DNA of 64,000 nucleotides from positions 1 to 64,000 of the forward strand of contig JASANC010001188.1 in NCBI GenBank assembly GCA_030248135.1, given 5' to 3'. The notes under the pieces were generated by a model, which saw only the letters and a list, made by a program, of their open reading frames with translations, searched no databases and was not told where the DNA came from. The translations under genes were made by a program, and so were the position numbers. This stretch comes from Theristus sp. LFF4_11 (taxonomy: Eukaryota > Nematoda > Chromadorea > Monhysterida > Xyalidae). Of the stretch, positions 10,301 through 21,984 are shown in pieces; within the stretch, counting starts at the first letter, position 1, and each line of letters starts with the position of its first letter.

Positions 10301-13300
10301 GTGCTATTCGGTTCGTTCTATTCTCCCTTGCACACATTATTACGGATTATGTTGGCATTTTTGAAAACGACAACTCCTAGTCTGCGATAGATCGCGCCTT
10401 GATGGGCTGCCTAATACCTGATGTACGGCACCGCCGTGTGCGAACAGATTGAGCTCGGGCGCCTCGGTTCGATTGACGTGAACGAGCGTCCAGGGCGCCG
10501 TGTGGTTGTCAGCCGGTCGCTGCTCGCACGGCTGCTCGCTTGGCTCGCCAAACCGGCAGGTCCAACAGCCGCACACGATGAACACGTTCCACCGTGCCAG
10601 ATAGTGTGCCGTTAGTGGCCATCGGCTGCGTTGCAACGGCGGCACGTCATGCGTCAGCCACGCCCGCGTGCGCACGTTGAACACGTGACTGAGACCGTGC
10701 GATGCGTGGTGCCCTGTGCGGAATGGAGCGCACATCAAAATACGGGACGCAGTCACCACACAGCGTGTCTGCACCCGCGACCGAGCCCGCTCGATCGGTC
10801 AAATTGCGTCACTGTGTACCTTTCCCACCTACGGGTGATGAACAACACAAGACTCGAATGTGAAAGGCACAGGGCACATGCTGATACTCACGAATTGAAA
10901 AAACGGATAGTAGAAAACGCTGCTCTCCCTTGCTACTGACTCAAGTAAAAAGTCAATCAAGATAGATTTGTTAGCATTTTCCTCCAATGAAAAATTAGAA
11001 AACGCTTAAAAGCCTTAACGGCCATGAAATGAACTCCATTTCGTTAAATTTGGCGACACCGCGTAAAAAATGCTTGTATGTCTGACTTACTGTCAATCAG
11101 CATCATTTCGTTGTTGCCGTTCACCACCACACCAGCCAGTTGGTCCTTGGCAACAATATGATGTGCAATCACCTCCATAGACACTGCTTCCCCGTTGATC
11201 TGCAGCAACCGTATGGGCTGTGGTACGGTAAACTCTCTTTCAACAATCAGCACGCACAACGCTGAAAATAGTTGAAACGGCAGTTGGTTGAAAGAAATTT
11301 TAAGCCCAGAGTTTACGCAAAACAAAAAAAATCAAAACTGTGCGTTCGAGCACAGTATTATTTGTATTTTGACGAAACTTTTTAATTCGACGAAAATAAG
11401 TCTTGCTTCTTAAAAACAAAAAGTTTTAATACTTGAAAAATCTTCACTGTAACACAGTGGCTACAGAAGTTTTCATCATAATCAAATCAAAATGAAGATT
11501 CCAACTACAATGACGATTTCAAATCACATTCAAATTCAAAAACCCTGAACGCACATTTAACTGTTGAAAACAGCACATCAGATGCAGTTTTCAGCGTTTC
11601 AGAGAAGGAAATGTAAACAAGAAAAAAAACAGTTTTTGCCTTTTTTGACTTAGCAGCCCTTGCTTGTTGCAGTGCTGTTTTTGGCTCCGATTTAGTTGAA
11701 GCCGTGAACTTTTTTTTAGACGCGACATCATTTTGAACTTTTTTCAATGCTTTCACTGCACAAATGTATTGTGGGTTTATTCAAACGTGTCCGGACTAAA
11801 TAAAATGCGTCATTTGTTTTAAAAACGCCGGTTGTCAAAGTACGGTTTGGTTTGGTCAATATTCCAGTTTGGTGTGACTGATTCGACATTCACCGTTTGT
11901 TTACGAAAAGAAATCGGCTAAACGAAAAGTCTGGTTTGCTGTGAACGACAAGCGCATGTTTTGCAGCACATGACGTTATTTCATTGGGACAAATAGATAG
12001 ATCATTAAAAAAAATAGATCATACCAAGACTGGCAGTGATGGTGGTGCTCTTTGAAATCGTGGTTGTGGTAGTGGTTTTGGTTGTCGTTGTCTTTCTAGT
12101 CGTTGTCGTTCTGGTCGTTGTCGTGGTCGTTGTCGTTCTCGTCGTTGTCGTTCTGGTCGTTGTCGTGGTCGTTGTCGTTCTCGTCGTTGTCGTTCTGGTG
12201 GTTGTCGTGGTCGTGCTTGTGGTCGTTAAGCTTGTGTTGTCTGCGCAGTTGTTGAGCCCGTTACACCGAGGACGCAACGGCACACATGTTGAGATGTTAC
12301 ACTTGGATTAGCAATCTTGGCAGACTGCCAAAAAACTATATAACGTCCTCGGATTGCGATCACGCAACTTGTTCAGTCTCATTTACTTGACATAGCGTAA
12401 TTTGAACGTTGTGCTTTAGCGTTCTATGCGGCACATCTTCACACGTTGCAAGCTTCCAATTCAGCGCAGTTTCAAAATGAGTTAATCATATGAGGAACTC
12501 GTTTTACTGTTTACTTCATAAGCGATTGCACCGATCAATCAAGCGAGGTTGAATTGAACTTGAAAATCAGACATGCAAACTGTGTCCATAAATTGATTCA
12601 ACTTTCGGAGCCGCACTTTTATAACTCAGTCATTTGTTTTTGTGCACTGCGGACTGCCACCGACACCGAAAGTGTTGCTGACTGTTTCCGCGGTTTTGTC
12701 CTGTCAGCGGGCTTTTGGCAAGTCGTTTTATGCACAGTCTAAAGAATCTGCGTCTAAGGGAGGGGGGGTGGTCATCATGGCGTGACAGCACGAAAGCAAG
12801 ATCATTTGTTACCGTTTTCAGTGGTTGTCAGTTCGGTCGGCTCGTTCGTGGTGGATGGATATAGGGTGGTACGCGAGATGCTGGTGGTGGGAATGATGGC
12901 GCTGAAACATTTTTTAAAGAAGATGTTACATACATGGTGTTGCAAAAAACTACAATAAACAAAACGACTCGTTTACCAGTCTCCAGTCTCCAGTGAAATT
13001 TGAAACAGTGCTTGAGGAACGTGTTAAAAAAGTTCTGAAAACTCCGATTCCGATTACATGAAGTACACTGACGTTTTAAACTTCATGGTTCAAAGCACTT
13101 GCACGCATCCGTTGAGATTTATTATCGATTTTAGAGTTAGTCAGTTTTTGTTTGCGTTTTTTTGTATTTGATAAAAAACGTCACAGCTTCAGCTTAGTAA
13201 ACTTCTTGAAGAAACGTCACCAATTGGGATAGCAAAACTGAAACTCACACGAGCAAAACTGAGGGTTGCATATATTTTGCATAGCTTTTTTATCAATTGG

Positions 13301-13879
13301 AACAATTCTAGCTGTTGACAGCAGACTCCAAAACTAGTTAAAACTACTGAGAACAATGGAAAAATGCCGTTAGCTAAAGAAGGCAACACGTTTATGCATC
13401 GGCAAGACCTCTGGTTGACTTTAAACCGAGTAACAAGCGTGATTTTGCACATGTTTCCCTTTGAATTAAATATGTTGCTGTGTACCCAAATTTTGCAGTT
13501 TTCAAACAAAATTTCACGACCCAAAACTCTGTGACAGACTAGAACAATGCCGTTTTTTGCCCATTGTATTTTTTTGCGTCATCCTGTAGATTTACATAGT
13601 TTGAGAAAAATGGCGGGTTTGATTTTAAAAAAAGGTAATTCCCCTAAACAATGCCGTTCGCTGGCGGTAAGCAAGTAGCAAAAAGCAAACAAAACACGAT
13701 AACTTAAAAAACGGTCTTCCTCACGGCATCGTGTGAAAAATGACGGTGGTCTCCTCCGATTTAATGTACATCACCACCACGACGACCATGGCAACCAACG
13801 CCAGCACAATCAGCGTGACAGCCGACGTGGTGATTGCACAAGGTTTCAACCATCGACGTTTCCGTCTTGATGAGCTCAT
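7320..13879 (-). CDS. Type II membrane protein with Thr-rich stalk and kelch ectodomain, copy A
   Basis: Eight exons (minus strand): 13,879-13,725; 12,901-12,813; 12,240-12,025; 11,261-11,091; 10,713-10,418; 9,127-8,955; 8,479-8,359; 7,517-7,320. Phases agree at every junction and the total is 1,419 nt, 472 residues (the inner edge of exon 1 may be off by one base). Residues 1-17 are basic, about 18-39 form one membrane anchor, 52-81 are Ser/Thr/Pro-rich, 82-153 are almost all Thr with spaced Arg/Lys, and 154-472 hold about six kelch blades (FVTGG, FACGG and AVGG edges, each followed by a Trp strand). NHT, NRT, NGT and NVS sequons and several cysteines fit an extracellular or lumenal propeller. 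Kelch propellers bind proteins or glycans; the ligand is unknown. Exon coordinates are inferred from splice signals and from comparison with copies B and C. Confidence 0.8.
8091..8290. mobile_element. CRE-type MITE in intron 7 of copy A
   Basis: Same family as 7,101-7,309: both ends carry ATGACGTCAT, and the core has GTTTGTCAAAGTACAGGCAC and AAGTCTGGTTTGC. The equivalent position in copies B (16,931) and C (26,691) is also occupied, so this insertion predates the gene duplications. Confidence 0.75.
8645..8885. repeat. G/C-tract repeat block shared with copy C
   Basis: A block containing GGGTGGGGTGTGGGGGACCC, the palindrome AGGTAGGTACGCCCTACCT and a run of C reappears at 27,420-27,633 in copy C. 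It is absent from copy B, whose whole interval is deleted. It lies in intron 6 and contains no supportable gene. Confidence 0.6.
9834..10265. mobile_element. G-rich MITE with GTA target duplication, only in copy A
   Basis: The ends read CCTATTACCCCCAATAAACC and, inverted, CGTATTACCCCCATTAAACC. GTA flanks both sides (9,831-9,833 and 10,266-10,268). Copy B has the uninterrupted site (CATTGTATGACGG near 17,842), so this is an insertion in intron 5 of copy A after duplication. The inside is dominated by G runs of 5-13. Superfamily is uncertain; a 3-bp duplication would fit PIF/Harbinger-type transposition. Confidence 0.8.
11781..11990. mobile_element. CRE-type MITE in intron 3 of copy A
   Basis: A diverged family member (TGACGTTA at the right end) next to the donor of the threonine-stalk exon. 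Its counterpart in copy C is 32,471-32,692; in copy B only 58 bases of the ends remain (19,321-19,378). Confidence 0.65.
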
Positions 13880-15158
13880 CGTGGTCGGTCTTTTTCGACG
13901 AACACTGTAAAAAGGTTGGCGAAACGAAAACTATAAGCTTTGTTAGAGTAGAGCACGCTTCTATGCAGATCGGCCAACCGGCAGGAAAATACTGGTGTGT
14001 TTTTGTTCTTGGGAAATCCAAATACAGGTCAAAGTAGGCCCTACCTTGTTGATTTGCTGGTCATTTTTCCGATAGAGCGTTGGAACTGCAGATACAATAA
14101 AAAAAAAATGACCGACAATGGGACGACGATGACAATTATTATTTGACAGAATCTATATCGAACCGTAAAAAAATGCAAACCGTTTGTGATCTGTTTACAC
14201 CAAAGCATCTTTTTTTAATCAGCAGGGTGTATCCTCCCACCCCCAAATTTTCATGGGCCACCTCAAGTGCTCCAACAGTGACCAAAAGGTTTTTGGGTAC
14301 GCTGAGTTTAAAAATTTTATTTAGAACTTTGTCCAACGCTTCTACTGTGCTCTAAACGCGTATGCCATGGTGATGAGGAGGCTAATTTCTTTAAAAAATC
14401 AATTTAAAATAAAAAAACGCGTCGCAAAAATCTGAAACCCTGTTACAAATGCAAATTGAGATTGCTGAGTCCGAATATAATGTTTTATTTTGTTATATCG
14501 ATTACTCCGCACCCTAAAAACAACCCCTATTGAAACGGAAAGGGAGAAAATTGAAAAAAATCCGTAGCCGAAAATCTGAAAACTGTGCCATAAATACAAA
14601 TCGAGGTATTGGTAAATAGAAATAGGACGAAGGTCCCACTCTCACCTGCGCTCATTACAGAGCTACTTAAAGCCTGTGTGTTTCGGGTGTTTTTTCCTTC
14701 ATAAAAGGCTTGCGAAGCCTTAGGTAAGCTACAGAAGTCGGTTGCCAATACAAGTGAATTGTGCAATAACAAAACAACGTCGCACAACTGAGTAATGAAG
14801 ATATATGTTCAGTGGGTGTCCTAAGTTTTCTGATGTAAGTTTGCCTAACACTGACAGTGACTGCTCGTTACGATCAGTGAATCACTTGATTTGTTTGCTA
14901 CATAACATGACAACATCTGACTACAAGTAAATCGAATGAAAACAAATACAAAACCGTTTATTTCAGTGTTCTTTAATGCGGGTGTCAGAAATAGCAGAAT
15001 TGCGTGAAAGCAAGAACACCCTGTAGTGGCAAAGTTGCGGCTGCATCTTATTACGTGCATTGTTTGTGGCAAAGTTGCATGCATGCAGGCACAATTACCA
15101 GCAGTTATACCAGTGGCAAAGATGCGGCCTTTTTTAGTGGCAAAGTTGACACATAATC

Positions 15159-15338
15159 GTAGCACCACACCACAAGGGTCTCATTCCAAAAGCGGGCCGG
15201 TTTTTTCTTAGTTGGATTTAAGGGTACCTCCATACCAAATTTGAGCAAAATCTATTTTCGGCTAGGGGCAAAAATTTTCCACCGGTTTGCGGACGGTCTC
15301 TTAAAAAAGATGCTTTGGTGTAAACAGATGGGTGCTAC
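15159..15338. repeat. Segment inverted relative to its paralogous position
   Basis: This block, bounded by GTAGCACC and GGTGCTAC, occurs at the matching place upstream of copy B's own exon 1 (23,790-23,962) in reverse orientation, while the DNA on both sides stays collinear. One of the two paralogues therefore carries a local inversion of about 175 bp. Confidence 0.75.
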
Positions 15339-15604
15339 AGGTATCCAAAGTCGGGTATGTCGTCGAAAAACGTCATTTTTGGCGTTTTCACAGACGCCTT
15401 TTAACGCAATACAGAAGCGTTATCGAACATTGATGCTAACATGAAAAATGTAGTATTTTGCAAGGGGTTTTATGTGCTGTATTTAGTTTTTCAAAAAAAA
15501 CTTTTTTGGACTTCAACACAACCGTGGTTCCACGTTCAACAATCAAACCTAATGACAAAGCGGATCTTTTCCGTTCAAAGTCGACAAATTAGGTGTTATT
15601 GGTC

Positions 15605-15712
15605 ACTTTAGTTTATCCATATGTGTCTTGTCCACGCGGCGTTCGAACTTTCCACCTACAGAACGGTAGACAGAAGTCCTACACCTGCGCTACACAGACG
15701 CGACAAGATTTG
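15605..15712 (-). mobile_element. Degraded tRNA-derived SINE head
   Basis: On the minus strand the order TGTAGCGCAGGTGTAGGACTT ... AAAGTTCGAACGCC resembles RNA polymerase III A and B boxes. The better preserved relative is at 35,130-35,345. The same degraded copy lies at 24,226-24,333, so it predates the unit duplication. Confidence 0.5.
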
Positions 15713-15950
15713 ATTTAATTAATCAGCCCTGAATTCGAACCACTATCACTTTATTTTTTAATTTTCTCACGCAAACATTGCAACGAAACGTGACTGTGTG
15801 AAACTATGTAAAAACTAATCGCGATGTGGCACTTGGAATTCCTGTATGAGACAAATACTGCAGACGAGAAGAAATTAAAAAAAAACACTAAAGTCGATAA
15901 AAACAAATATCACAGTAAGAAACAGTAACTCTGTTGTATTTGTGGATTTA

Positions 15951-16161
15951 TTTAAACGTGTCCGGACTAAAATGACGTCATTTGCTTTAAAAACGCCCGT
16001 TTGTCAAAGTACAGGCACTAAAATGTCAGTTTGGTGTGACTGACTCGACATTCACCATTTGTTTTCCGGGAAGAAATTGGCTAAACAAAAAGTCTGGTTT
16101 GCTGTGAACGGCAAGCGCATGTTTGGCGGCACATGACGTCCATTTCAGTGGGACACGTTTA
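15951..16161. mobile_element. CRE-type MITE downstream of kelch copy B
   Basis: Paralogous to the copies at 7,101 and 24,571, with both TGACGTCA motifs. It supplies AATAAA on the minus strand at 15,952-15,947, about 220 bases after the copy B stop codon. Confidence 0.75.
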
Positions 16162-16930
16162 GAAAAATAGGTCATATCTCAATGGCGACGGCGTAACGAC
16201 CACACTCAGATGCATACCGCGCGCACGCTGGCAGGCTCACGTTCAGCAACGTCCAGGTGCCATCGCTGTACTTGGCGACCGAATCCGCCGTGCCATTGCG
16301 CGTGTTACCGTAGTATCGTTCCCCTCCAACTGCCAGCAACTGCCCTGGACCGATCGCCACGAGTGACGGCTGGAAACAAGCAGCAGCAGCAGCATTTACG
16401 GGTTTTGTGTTTACTTTTTTCAGTTGCGCATGGCTTATAGTGTTGTCCTAGGTGATCATGTCCATTCGCGAGCGAAGCGGACAGCGGAGGCAGGCATAAT
16501 ATGGCCCATTGGTCGTTCGCGGCTAAAACTCCAAACTTACTGTTGTACCTCGCGTTGTGAGCCTAAAAAGAGCTGAGAACACATGTTGATGATCCATACA
16601 TAGGTATGCTGTGTGCACGAGAAACAAAGCAAAGTTTTTTGCCATGAAAACTGCTGCTTTTGATCTGTCTTCATTTCAAAATTCGAAAACAAGATTTTTG
16701 TAAACGTGATCTACAATTGCGTGTGCAAAATTTACGTTACCAATGCTAGCAAAAACGTTTTTGTTGGCCTGCGTGTAGTCACATTGCCGCGGTACCAAAA
16801 ATTACGGTTATCGAGCCGTACCGTCAAAACTTTGAGTGAACCATAGCGAATTTTTTTGCATTTTTACCGAAACCGCCCGCCGCGACGCAAAAAAAGTGTG
16901 AACCGCAGCAACACTACATATTGTGGATTT

Positions 16931-17140
16931 ATTCAAGCGTGTCCCAACTAAAATGACGTCATTTGCTTTAAAAACGCCCGTTTGTCAAAGTACAGGCACT
17001 AAAATGTCGGTTTGGTGTGACTTATTCGACATTCACCATTTGTTTGCGGGAAGAAACCGGTTAAATGGAAAGTCTGGTTTGCAGTGAACGGCAAGCGCAT
17101 GTTTGGCGGCACATGACGTCATTTCAGTGGGACAGGTTTA
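16931..17140. mobile_element. CRE-type MITE in intron 7 of copy B
   Basis: Paralogous to 8,091-8,290 and 26,691-26,899; the two TGACGTCA-bearing ends are intact. Confidence 0.75.
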
Positions 17141-19320
17141 AAAAAATAAGTCATACATACATGTTGAAATCGAGTAAAGCCTGAACACCGTGCCAACTAC
17201 AACTTACACTTATGCGACCACTTTGACCGGGCATGTCATCAATGAGTGTCCAGCCAGTGGAGTCCAAGTATCGTTCGCAGCTTCGCGTCGGTTGGTCGGA
17301 TGACTGCCAGCCGCCACAAGCAAAGCTGCGCAGAGAAAATGTGAGCACATTCAGGCACAGTCAGCGCTAACTTTTTATGAGACACGCTGATTGGTAGATT
17401 GGCCAAAATTAATAGCCCATCGGCTAATAACTACATAGCATAGTAAGTAAAAAATCAGTCTGTTTTCTTGGTACGCTACAAATCGCAAAATGCTAAAATA
17501 GTTGTTTGTGAGACAAAATAACCTCATACTTAGCGCATATCATAATGCTTTTGGATGGTAAATGGACCTCTAAGTGGTCTGAAAAGTGCAGAAGCAATAA
17601 AATAGATAGTATATTCACTAATTCTTTTAATGTTGTAAGTTTTTGCTTGCTGAACAACTTTAGCCTGCTTAAATTAAAATCTATTTTAATCAAGCCCTCA
17701 CAAAAGACGTTCTATGTTGAACACGGTGAACGTACGGAATAGCCGAGTAAACATGGCAGCTTTTTTCAGGGTGTAAGCAGAGCGCGAAATTTGAGTGAAA
17801 GAAAAAAAAATCATTCAGAAACTTAATTGTGTGTCAAATACATTGTATGACGGTGTTTGTTTTATTTAACTAATGGATTCTTCGTGCTATTCGGTTCGTT
17901 CCATTCTCCCTTGCACACATTATTACGGATTATGTTGGCATTTTTGAAAACGACAACTCCTAGTCCGCGACACTTCGCGCCTTGATGGGCTGCCTAATAC
18001 CTGATGTACGGCACCGCCGTGTGCGACCAGCGTGAGCTCGGGCGCCTCGGTTCGATTGACGTGAACGAGCGTCCAGGGCGCCGTGTGGTTGTCAGCCGGT
18101 CGCTGTTCGCACGTCTGCTCGCCAGACAGGCAGGCCGAACAGCCGCACACGATGAACACGTTCCACCGTGCCAGATAGTGTGCCGTTGGTATCCATCGGC
18201 TGCGTTGCAACGGCGGCACGCCATGCGTCAGCCACGCCCGCGTGCGCACGTTGAACACGCGACCGTGCGATGCGTGGCGCCCTGTGCGGAATGGAGCGCA
18301 GATCATAATACGAGACGCAGTCACCACACAGCGTGTCCGCACCCGCGACCGAGCCCGCTAGATCGGTCAAATTGCGTCACTGTGTACCTTTCCACCTATG
18401 GGTGATGAACAACAACACAAGACTCGAATGTGAAAGGCACAGGGCACATGCTGATACTCACGAATTGAAGTAAAAGCTGCTCTCCCTTGCTACTGACTCA
18501 AGTAAAAAGTCAATCAAGATAGATTTGTTAGCATTTTCCTCCAATGAAAAATTACAAAACGCTTAAAAGCCTTAACGGCCATGAAATGAACTCAATTTCG
18601 TTAAATTTGGCGAAACCGCGTAAAAAATGCTTGTATGTCACACTTACAATCAATCAGCATCATTTCGTTGTTGCCGTTCACCACCACACCAGCCAGATGG
18701 TCAACAGTATGATGCGCAATCACCTCCATAGTCACTGCTTCCCCGTTGATCTGCAGCAACCGTATGGGCTGTGGTACGGTAAACTCTCCTTCAACAATCA
18801 GCACGCACAACGCTGAAAATGGTTGAAACGGCAGTTGGTTAAAAGAAATTTTAAGCCCAGTGTTTACGCAAAACAAAAAATAATCAAAACTGTGCGTTCG
18901 AGCACAGTGTTATTTGTATTTTGACGAAACTTTTTAATTCGACGAAAATAAGTCTTGCTTCTTAAAAACAAAAAGTTTTATACTGTAACATACTGTAACA
19001 CAGTGGCTACAGAAGTTTTCATCATAATCAAATCAAAATGAAGATTCCAACTACAATGACGATTTCAAATCACATTCAAATTCAAAAACCCTTAACCGCA
19101 CATTTAACTGTTGAAAACAGCACATCAGATGCAGTTTTCAGCGTTTCAGAGAAGGAAATGTAAACAAGAGAAAAAAACAGTTTTTGCCTTTTTTGACTTA
19201 GCAGCCCTTGCTTGTTGCAGTGCTGTTTTTGGTTCCGATTTAGTTGAAGCCGTGAACTTTTTTTAGACGCGACATCATTTTGAACCTTGTTTCAATGCTT
19301 TCACTGCACAAATGTATTGT

Positions 19321-19378
19321 GGGTTTATTTAAGCGCATGTTTTGCAGCACATGACGTCATTTCATTGGGACACGTTTA
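19321..19378. mobile_element. Remnant of CRE-type MITE in copy B
   Basis: Only the outer ends of the element remain (GGGTTTATTTAAGCGCATG then the TGACGTCA end). The roughly 150-bp interior found in copies A and C is deleted. Confidence 0.65.
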
Positions 19379-21984
19379 AAAAAAATAGATCATACCAAGA
19401 CTGGCAGTGATGGTGGTGCTCTTTGAAATCGTGGTTGTGGTAGTGGTTTTGGTTGTCGTTGTCTTTCTCGTCGTTGTCGTTCTCGTCGTTGTCGTTCTGG
19501 TCGTTGTCGTGGTCGTGCTTGTGGTCGTTAAGCTTGTGTTGTCTGCGCAGTTGTTCAGCCCGTTACACCGAGGACGCAACGGCACACATGTTGAGATGTT
19601 ACACTTGAATTAGCCTTCTTGGCAGACTGCCAAAAAAAACTATATGACGTTCCTCGGATTGCGATCACGCAACGTGTTCAGTCTCATTTACTTGACGTAG
19701 CGTAATTTGAACGTTGTGCTTTAGCGTTCTATGCAGCACATCTTCACACATTGCAGGCTTCCAATTCAGCGCAGTTTCAAAATGAGTTAATCATATGAGG
19801 AACTCGTTTTACAGTTTACTTCATAAGCGATTGCGCCGATCAATCAAGCGGGGTTGAATTGAACTTGAAAATCAGACATGCAAACAGTGTCCATAAATTG
19901 ATTCAACTTTCGGAGCCGCACTTTTATCACTCAGTGATTTGTTTTGTGCACTGCGGACTGCCACCGACACCGAAAGTGTAGCTGACTGACTGTTTCTGCG
20001 GTTTTGCCATGTCAGCGGACTTTTGGCAAGTCGCTTTATGCACAGTCTAAAGAATCTGCGTCTAAGGGAGGGGGGGAGGGTGGTCATCATGGCGTGACAG
20101 CACGAAAGCAAGATCATTTGTTACCGTTTTCAGTGGTTGTCAGTTCAGTCGGCTCGTTCGTGGTGGATGGATTTCGGGTGGTGCGAGTGATGCTGGTGGT
20201 GGGAATGATGGCACTGAAATATTTTTTTAAAGATGTTACATACAGGGTGTTGCAAAAAACTACAATAAACAAAACAACTCGTTTACCAGTCTCCTGTGCT
20301 TGAGGAACGTGTTAAAAAAGTTCTGAAAACTCCGATTACATGAAGTACACTGACAATTTATTATCGATTTACGAGTTAGTCAGTTTTGTTTGCGTTTTTT
20401 TGTATTTGATAAAAAACGTCACAGCTTCAGCTTAGTAAACTTCTTGAAGAAACGTCTTCAATTGGGACAGCAAATTTGAAACTCACAAAAGCAAAACTGA
20501 GGTTTGTATATATTTTGCATAGCTTTTTTGCCAATTGGAACAATTCTAGCTGTTGACAGCAGACTCCAAAACTAGTTAAAACCACTGAGAACCATGGAAG
20601 AATGCCGTTAGCTAAATAAGGCAACACGTTTATGCATCGGCAAGACCTCTGGTTGACTTTATGTTTCAGTTTGAATTAAAAATGTTGCTGTGTATCTAAA
20701 TTTTGCTGTTTTCAAACAAAATTTCACCACCCAAAAACTCTGTGACAGACTAGAACAATGCCGTTTTTTTGCCCATTGTATTTTTTGCGTCACCCTGTAG
20801 ATTTACATAGTTTGAGAAAAATGACGGGTTTGATAATTAAAAAACGGTAATTCCCCTAAACAATGCCGCTCGCTGGCGGTAAACAAATTTGAATTTTTGT
20901 TTCCCGACGAATATTACGTCCCAAAACAGAATATTAACGTTGTTCTCAAACCTCCCAAAAAAAGTCACACACAGATTGTAAAACTTTTCATTTTCTCAGT
21001 TTTATAAAGCCGCTTATATGCGGGGTTAAACGGGATAAATCATAGAAAGTCTTTTGCTGAACGTGCGCATTTTTCCACAATGTAAAGAAACCGCGTTTCC
21101 TCTCAGGGTGCATCTGAAAACTTTAGCAAAAAGCAAACAAAACACGGTAATTTAAAAAAACGGTCTTCCTCACGGCATCGTGTGAAAAATGACGGTGGTC
21201 TCCTCCGATTTAATGTACATCACCACCACGACGACCATGGCAACCAACGCCAGCACAATCAGCGTGACAACCGACGTGGTGATTGCACAAGGTTTCAACC
21301 ATCGACGTTTCCGTCTTGATGAGCTCATCGTGGTCGGTCTTTTTCGACGAACACTGTGAAAAGGTTGGCGAAACGAAAACTATAAGCTTTGTTAGAGTAG
21401 AGCACGTTTCTATGCAGATCGGCCAACCGGCAGAAAAATACTGGTGTGTTTTTGTTCTTGGGAAATCCAAATACAGGTCAAAGTACGCCCTACCTTGTTG
21501 ATTTGCTGGGCATTTTTCCGATAGAGCGTTGGAACTGCAGATACAATAAAAAAAAGACCGACAATGGGACGACGATGACAATTATTATTTGACAGAATCT
21601 ATATCGAACCGTAAAAAAATTGCAAACCGTTTGTGATCTGTTTACACCAAAGCATCTTTTTTTAATCAGCAGGGTGTATCCTCCCACCCCCAAATTTTCA
21701 TGGGCCACCTCAAGTGCTCCAACAGTGACCAAAGGGTTTTTGGGTACGCTGAGTTTAAAAAGTTTATTTAGAACTTTGTCCAACGCTTCTACTGTGCTCT
21801 AAACGCGTATGCCATGGTGATGAGGAGGGTAATTTCTTTAAAAAACCAACTAGCCGATTGACCCGAGCGTATGTGGCTTAATCAATGCCAAGCCTTTTTG
21901 GTGAAGTGGCATTGACTTAGAAAGAAAAAAACAGTAACGTTTACTGAATAATAACCCTGAAGAAAATTTACCTTGTGCTGCCGT

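Larger units (their letters stand above)
13880..15940. other. Intergenic DNA between kelch copies A and B
   Basis: No conserved gene is seen. The first kilobase (to about 14,840) is the same upstream block found in the palindrome arms, upstream of copies B and C and at 62.4-63.4 kb, so it is part of the duplicated unit and probably holds the promoter and a 5-prime untranslated exon. A strong acceptor (CCTTTTTACAG) lies about 25 bases ahead of the start codon. From 15,026 to 15,150 the 12-mer GTGGCAAAGTTG (or GATG) occurs four times. Confidence 0.6.
16172..21328 (-). pseudogene. Kelch-array gene copy B, exon 6 deleted and frame broken
   Basis: Seven of eight exons are recognised: 21,328-21,174; 20,213-20,125; 19,542-19,396; 18,812-18,648; 18,281-18,001; 17,325-17,208; 16,369-16,172. 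Exon 6 is missing; the sequence jumps from intron 6 DNA to DNA beyond exon 6 near 17,545. Exon 5 ends in phase 0 and exon 7 expects phase 2, so joining them shifts the frame and meets a stop within exon 7. Reading past exon 5 also stops soon. The other exons keep clean splice sites and open frames, so the loss is recent, or the locus makes a shortened anchor-stalk protein with part of the propeller. The threonine stalk is 49 codons against 72 in copy A. Confidence 0.75.

Noticed and set aside
10714..10800. An upstream extension of kelch exon 5 (reading LCGDCV)
   Set aside because: The acceptor it needs is not conserved in copies B and C and the frame does not continue into the kelch blade; the acceptor at 10,714 fits the phase in all three copies.
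12036..12311. Plus-strand valine-only open frame over the stalk exon (also at 19,407 and 32,718)
   Set aside because: It is the antisense of the Thr-codon repeat; no splice or start context supports it.
12241..12320. An LDL-receptor class A-like reading (CVPLRPRCNGLNNCAD) just upstream of the threonine stalk on the minus strand
   Set aside because: Splice phases place the exon start after it at 12,240. The frame has a stop upstream, copy C has a 4-base insertion in the same stretch, and a key cysteine codon is changed there. It is best read as intron.
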